Of a DNA stretch of 64,000 bases, positions 59,040 to 64,000 are shown in pieces. The notes beneath the pieces are model-generated. The model did not search any database, had not been told where the DNA came from, and saw only the letters and a program-made list of their open reading frames with translations. The DNA is taken from NCBI GenBank assembly GCA_021521415.1, contig JAIQDT010003569.1, positions 210,241 to 274,240 of the forward strand, written 5' to 3'. A program made the translations under genes and the position numbers. Numbering within the stretch: position 1 is the stretch's first letter; the number at the start of each line of letters is the position of its first letter. Origin of the DNA: Bidens hawaiensis. Taxonomy: Eukaryota > Streptophyta > Magnoliopsida > Asterales > Asteraceae.

Positions 59040-60854
59040 TGTCACACCCCGCTCAGGGCTTGGGCGTGACAACCCAACGTTGGTACCTGTTTTGTAAATA
59101 CATCAGAGTTAAAGGTTATAAAGCGGAAGACTTTTAATAAAATATTATTATATTCCAATCACGGGGTTTGAAGTTAAGTTATACAAAAGTGTTTGGATAT
59201 TAAAACCATGATTTACATTATTTTAATATTAAAACATCCTTTGAGCCATCAGATCGTCTAACGGCTATCCTCTGTCTCCAAACACCTATCCTTCATTACA
59301 TGTAAAATAGTTATAAAAAAAATACGTCAGCAACACATGCTGGTGAACACGCTGACTCAAAATATTTTAAGTTACTTAATTATCCCCTCGGGTATCTTGT
59401 GACCCGGCCCATCGTGGCTTAGGAAACAACCAAGTTAAATATACTATTATAAACCTCTAGTTATACTTGAAACCTCTCAGCGATACCGCAGCATCGAGGT
59501 CTTGGCAACTATTCAATATACACGAGATAATCCCCTCTCGGACATTACTTGGGTCCGGCCCAACGTGGCGGAGGCATTAGCAAGTGTGGTGCGGTGTGCC
59601 CACCATCTGCCCACATATGTAAGGATCCAGACAAATGTATACAATAGCCTGAAGGCCAGTATTACTTTTGTTTATAAAGTTTTAGGGATATAATCCCATG
59701 CAAACATTCAAGACTTTGTTTTATAAAAAGTTGGACGTATTCACCTTTCTTCTTGGTTGGTGTTTCTCACCAATTTGTCTCGTTACCTCGGACCTATAGT
59801 ACGAGAATAACATTTTATAAGTACTAGATCAACGATCTAGCTTCAGACCTTTAGTCCGATTGCATAACCTTTACCTTGACATTTTATCTCTTTATAAATA
59901 TAAGGACCTCTAGTCCTTTCTTTTTAATCATTTATAAACCTTTGTTTCTTCTTCGTGAAGAAAACATATATTTCAAATTCTTATTATAAGAAATATAAAA
60001 TCTTTATATAAAATAAAGAAGTACTATTTTATCTATAGTCTCGACTTTATAAAATCTTATTTCTACTTTATAAAATCAAGGTACGGGCTATATCCCTTAC
60101 TAGGGTCTAAGCCATTTATATTATAATAATCGGGCAGAACCCCTACCTTGAATGGCTTATTTATAGAAATGCTTGTGCTTTACTTGAACAGCACTTCTAC
60201 TTGAAGGTAAGTCGAGATGGTATTAAGTAGGGTTATGGCACGCATTTCGAGGTAAGGCTTGTCGGGATATCGCCATCTCGGGTCGTGGCACGTAAATCGA
60301 GACAATGTGTAATTGGAAGTGTGAGTTGGATGGTGAGGACCACCCCCCATGGCCCGCCTATTTATAGAAATTTTTGTGCATCTTCGCGGTACGCGAGGAT
60401 GCACAACTTGGATTCTTCGCGTATCGCGAAGATGCAAAACTTTGAATCTGTTCATTTTTAGTCCCTGTTCTTTTGGTAACTTGCCATATCTTGATCTTAT
60501 CATCATCCAAAAATACAAAGGCGGCTCTTAAGCGGCGATGCGAGCGTGCAAAGTGCGCCATCATAGCGCCCTTCGCCCTTCGCCCGTGCCCGTGCCCGTG
60601 CTTCGCACCCTCCGCTAGGACTAGGGAGAGTGGTTGGCCATTTAAGAACATTTCCATGAAATGTTCTCTCCTTATAAAGTGCTTTATTTTTCTTTCTTTT
60701 TCCGATGTGGGATGGAGTCTCCTTACTCCATTCCTTAACATAAGCTACTTTCATTCTTTGTCTTGTTTTTCTCTTTACATTTGCTATGAATATTTTTAGT
60801 CCTTAAGTTTTATTAATTTGTCAAATTTGGACCAAAATTTTTTGTGATGTTACA
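59040..60854 (-). mobile_element. Solo LTR (1,815 bp), family B relative, TSD ATAAT
   Basis: The plus strand starts TGTCACACCCCG and ends GTGATGTTACA, with ATAAT on both sides (59035-59039 and 60855-60859). It is a diverged relative of the LTR at 55220. It has CTTCGCG/CGCGAAG hairpins (about 60380-60432), a minus-strand TATA motif (CTATAAATAGG, about 60357-60367) and a GTCAGC/GCTGAC stem (59326-59356). The four mutually overlapping ORFs at 60180-60799 are composed of repeats. Confidence 0.92.
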
Positions 60855-60859
60855 ATAAT

Positions 60860-61160
60860 GATTGACTATAGCTTTTATTAATCATCATTGCAAAACAAAA
60901 ATAAAGTGAAAATTTCATTATTTGAAAAAATCATTTTATCTAAAGGTATAGGATTTTTTTAAACATAAAAGTGTGAGTTCCAATATTACTTCCGGATATG
61001 ATTTCGGCTTCTATAACATGGTTATCATATTGTATTTAATTTAGTTTCATTGCATAGACCAACTTTCTAGTTAATATTTTAAGCAACATCGCTTCAACAT
61101 TGGCTTTTAGGATTAACCTATGACTTGACAACGTTAGATTTTGAGACCATATAAAACATC
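60860..61160 (-). pseudogene. Helitron helicase remnant, part 1
   Basis: The minus strand contains HVIEAEIISGSNIGT and FCFAMMINKSYSQS in shifted frames, upstream of which is MLLKILT. In plant Helitron helicases the corresponding motifs are VMLLRNI, HVIEA.II.G...G and FAMTINKSQGQSL. Many stops are present. The solo LTR at 59040-60854 was inserted just after the last of these motifs. Confidence 0.7.
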
Positions 61161-62038
61161 ATGAAACTAATACTTTCTTGTAACGCATCATTTTTTCTCC
61201 GATAGATACCATATGAAGAATGGTAATGTTTTTCATCTCCCAAAAACATGTATAGCAAGTGTTTGCTAATTTCTTGAATGACCTTATTTTTCAGTGCAAG
61301 TATAACTTGCTCACTAATGAAACCTATATTTTTGAAATCTTCAAAATAGAAGGATATACAAAGTCAATTTATCATATGATTAATAATGTGTTAATGTCTA
61401 ACATTTGTATTTCAAAGATAAGAAGTTGTCTTATCCTCCTAAAAAACCAAAACATGTAGTCTAGTGTTAATTTTGTGGATTTTTAAGATGATAGACTTAA
61501 CATAAATGATGGGTTGATTAAATAGTTAATTAAAAAAAGTTGTGAATGGCTGTTTTTTTAAAACCAACCCGTGTACCGAAACTCATTCTAATCATAAATG
61601 GTTTTCATATGAACCATGTTTGGTACTTTAACCGGTAAAAGAAACCCGCACATTTAAGTTAACATAAAAACTAAGAATATATACATCAATAGTGTATTTG
61701 TCTTTTCAGGGTTTGAAAGAAAAGAACTTGTATTTTAGTAAATAGTCATATATATTTAATAAGTTAAAGTTTATGAAAAATTAAAATCTTAACTAATATA
61801 GTATATTTAAAACCTTAATTTTTGGAATCATTATTCAAAATCAACGTGAAAATTAGTTACTTATAAAAACATAATATTAATAACTAATACAATATATTTA
61901 TATAAAGCAAAATAACATATTTATGCTGGTATTAAATTTTTTAAATCAAGAAAGAATTATTAAAAAGAGAAAATGAAAGATTAAAAAAAATGAAATACAA
62001 AGTTATTAATAAGAAAGAGAAATGCCAGATGTATTTAA
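61161..62038. other. AT-rich stretch, partly eroded Helitron
   Basis: 61161-61270 may contain further helicase-derived codons (SSHRLILKANVEAMLLK just upstream on the minus strand). The remainder shows no coding signal. Confidence 0.4.
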
Positions 62039-62068
62039 CTAGCAATATTACTCGCGCGTTGTGACGGT
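62039..62068 (-). mobile_element. Helitron 3' terminus, eroded
   Basis: On the minus strand CACCGTCACAACGCGCGAGT, a decayed hairpin, is followed by AATATTG and CTAG (62039-62042). Confidence 0.4.
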
Positions 62069-62199
62069 GAAATTTGTGTTTGGTTACATACATCACATTC
62101 ATTTGATTTGACTCAGGTTTTATATAATTTATTATATCTCAATAAGTATGTTGTAGGCCGTTACAAATGTTTACATATCTATGAATAGGGGTGTTAATC

Positions 62200-62365
62200 G
62201 GGTCAACCCGATCAGGTTTCGGGTTAATCGGGTCGGGTTAGTCGGGTTGTGAAAAAAAAATAATGTAACCCGCGACCCGACCCTATTAAGGTTCGGGTTT
62301 GTTGGGTTCGGGTTAATCGGGTTTCGGATTATTCGGGTCGTGTTAGTCGGGTTAATCGGGTTGCT
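62200..62365. repeat. Subterminal TCGGGTTA repeats of the hAT element, left side
   Basis: More than ten copies of TCGGGTTAA or close variants occur here; the inverted set lies at 63422-63605. In hAT elements such subterminal repeats commonly serve as transposase binding sites. Confidence 0.8.
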
Positions 62366-62456
62366 ATATATTTTTAAGTTGATTTTGTGTTGGTAACCAG
62401 TGGACTACAATATTTATCTTATTATTGCATATAGAACTGTAGACAAACCAAACGAT

Positions 62457-63149
62457 TAGGGATGTTCATGGTTCAATACTTCGGTTTGAAACCGTTTAAA
62501 CCGATCATTTGTTTAGTTTCATGGTCGGGCTTTCTTATTAACTTTCGGTCGGTTGGTTTCAAAAATTTCAAACCGTAAAGAACGGTTTGGTTTACGGTTT
62601 TAAAATTTTCAAACTGTATAACCCGATCAGACTATAAGATGAATATACTTTATATATATATATATATTATACTACATGTAGTTAATTATTTATATTTTGT
62701 GTTAGGCTTAATAAAGGTAAAACTTGGCTATGACTATTAACTTGCTTAAACTGTACTACTATAATGAGTTGTATTTATGGTATTAAAATTTCCAATTGTT
62801 ATTTCATTTCAGATTAAGATTGAAGCTCATTTGTTGCATATCTATTATCAGTAGATCTAGTTGATTATTGTTAATTTTTAAGAACCTTACACATGTTCAC
62901 CTTAGACAACACCTCAAAACTTCAGCAGATTCTTTGTAGCATGATGGTATGCAATAAAGGAATTTTTGTAACTAATATAATTTGTTTCGTACCTTTTTTA
63001 TATATATACCCAAACCGTGAAACCAAACGGTTAGTAACGGTTCAGTTTGGTTCGGTTTCCTATCTTAACGGTTCAGGTTTTGTTTTTTATTAACGTTTGG
63101 CTCACAGTTTATCCTAAAAACCGTTAAAACCGGACCGTGAACACCCTTA
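62457..63149. mobile_element. hAT element (693 bp) nested in the larger hAT
   Basis: The ends TAGGGATGTTCATGG and CCGTGAACACCCTTA are inverted repeats. The 8-bp duplication CAAACGAT is perfect (62449-62456 and 63150-63157). Subterminal repeats of the ACGGTTTGGTTT / AAACCG type occur at both ends. It is non-coding; the 66-codon ORF is incidental. Confidence 0.9.
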
Positions 63150-63199
63150 CAAACGATCACGTACAAGGGCATGTTTGTCTTCGTTCATTTAACTTTAAA

Positions 63200-63410
63200 C
63201 GAACACGAACACTTAATTGAACAAATATTTGTGTTCATGTTTGTTAGTTTAAAAAATGAACATGTTCATGTTCGTTTATATTCATTCATTTAAAATCTAA
63301 ATGAACAGTTCACGAACATAAACGAACGTAAATGAATATATATGTACATGCGTAAATGAACATAAACAAACATAAACGAACACAAGTGAACATAATTAAA
63401 TGAACACAAA
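63200..63410. repeat. GAACATAAACGAACA-type repeats
   Basis: Dispersed short repeats ATGTTCGTTTA and their complement AAACGAACAT alternate in both orientations over ~200 bp, between the nested hAT and the right subterminal repeats. Confidence 0.7.
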
Positions 63411-63689
63411 CAAATACCACTAATCGGGTTATTCGGGTTAACCCGAAACCCGATTTTTTTCCAAAAACGAACCCGAAACCCGACCCTATTAACAATTCGG
63501 GTTATTCGGGTCAACCCGAATAACCCGATTAATACTTTTTGACCATGTTTAACCCGACCCTAATAAGCTTATTAGGGTTCGGGTTGGGTCGGGTTAATCA
63601 GGTTCGGGTATTTTGAACACCCCTATCTATGAATATTTGTGATAATAAATTCTAATAACCGAGGCACAAATTAACACGTAATTATTTAA

Positions 63690-63920
63690 AGCAATTAAGA
63701 CGAGATTCTTTCTAGTTCCTAGAAGATACAACTCATAATCCAAAACTAATGTTTTCCGAAAATAAATCCAAGTGTAACTTTTCCTATATCTCTAATAGAC
63801 TAAAAGTTCATATCCATCTTACTTGTTTAAATTCTTCAAATCATCACAGATCCTTACATACATGACTTGTATCACCCGAGTCTACCCACCATGTAAGTAT
63901 GTTATCTTGTACATAAAAGG
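63690..63920 (-). pseudogene. Copia protease fragment
   Basis: The minus strand near 63895-63835 reads WWVDSGDTSHVCKDL followed by a stop. This matches the copia protease active-site region (WxxDSGAtxHVC), with A changed to D beside the active-site triad. Downstream codons are degraded. It belongs to another copia element extending beyond or eroded near the window edge. Confidence 0.6.
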
Positions 63921-64000
63921 ATTCAGAAATAAACGATACGTAATCCTTAACTAGATTATTTAGAAACCATTAGAACTTTCTGAGTCAAATAACAAACCTG

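Larger units (their letters stand above)
62186..63625. mobile_element. Non-autonomous hAT element (1,440 bp)
   Basis: The ends TAGGGGTG and CACCCCTA are perfect 8-bp inverted repeats. The target duplication TCTATGAA is perfect (62178-62185 and 63626-63633). Subterminal regions are packed with GGGTTAATCGGGT-type repeats on the left (62200-62365) and their complement on the right (63422-63605). A second hAT is nested inside it. No transposase is present. Confidence 0.9.

Noticed and set aside
60180..60799. Four long ORFs on both strands over the same 600 bp
   Set aside because: They are mutually overlapping in a solo LTR rich in palindromes and GC repeats; no domain is recognisable.

Overview
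The window is plant nuclear DNA, AT-rich and almost entirely built of nested transposable elements, with one plausible single-copy gene. An eudicot is indicated by the spliced plant AP2-type gene with its miR172 site, an Athila-type Ty3/gypsy element primed by tRNA-Asp, copia elements, Helitrons, hAT and PIF/Harbinger MITEs and a tRNA-derived SINE. The style of the repeats suggests Asteraceae, but that is only an impression.

Layout. 1-879 is the 3' part of a long LTR. 905-4580 is a chain of small inverted-repeat elements separated by (TA)n tracts, ending in a Helitron 3' terminus. 6058-17281 is the most striking part: the start of an LTR (family B) runs into a tandem array of a 1,840-bp chimeric unit, made of a ~1,149-bp LTR of family A plus a 691-bp piece of LTR B. 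The array holds six A copies and five B pieces. The last A copy is the 5' LTR of a degraded Athila-like element (primer site 17287, gag, protease, RT/RNase H, integrase with its DDE residues kept, and a third ORF). That element is split by two solo LTRs (17704-19489 and 26720-29775) and stops near 30,300 beside a Helitron 3' end. 30,590-38,080 holds a LINE zinc-binding-domain remnant, several MITEs, a SINE with a clear target duplication and a ~1-kb hAT.

38,771-41,364 (minus strand) is the one gene that looks intact: nine exons, 334 codons, two AP2 domains, N-terminal and C-terminal LDLNL-type motifs and a miR172 target site, i.e. an AP2/TOE/SMZ-type floral and phase-change regulator. 44,589-50,931 is a Helitron with both termini that carries fragments of two unrelated host genes (RNA polymerase II subunit RPB11 and a receptor-like kinase) and a solo LTR nested inside it. 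52,453-58,740 is a copia element on the minus strand, broken by a hAT MITE and a solo LTR. 58,860-61,270 is a Helitron helicase remnant split by another solo LTR. 62,186-63,625 is a hAT element with a second hAT nested inside it.

Five solo LTRs have perfect 5-bp target duplications, and five hAT or hAT-like insertions have 8-bp duplications (one with a single mismatch), so the nesting order can be read directly. Apart from the AP2-like gene no cellular gene appears functional; the retroelement coding regions all carry stops or frameshifts.
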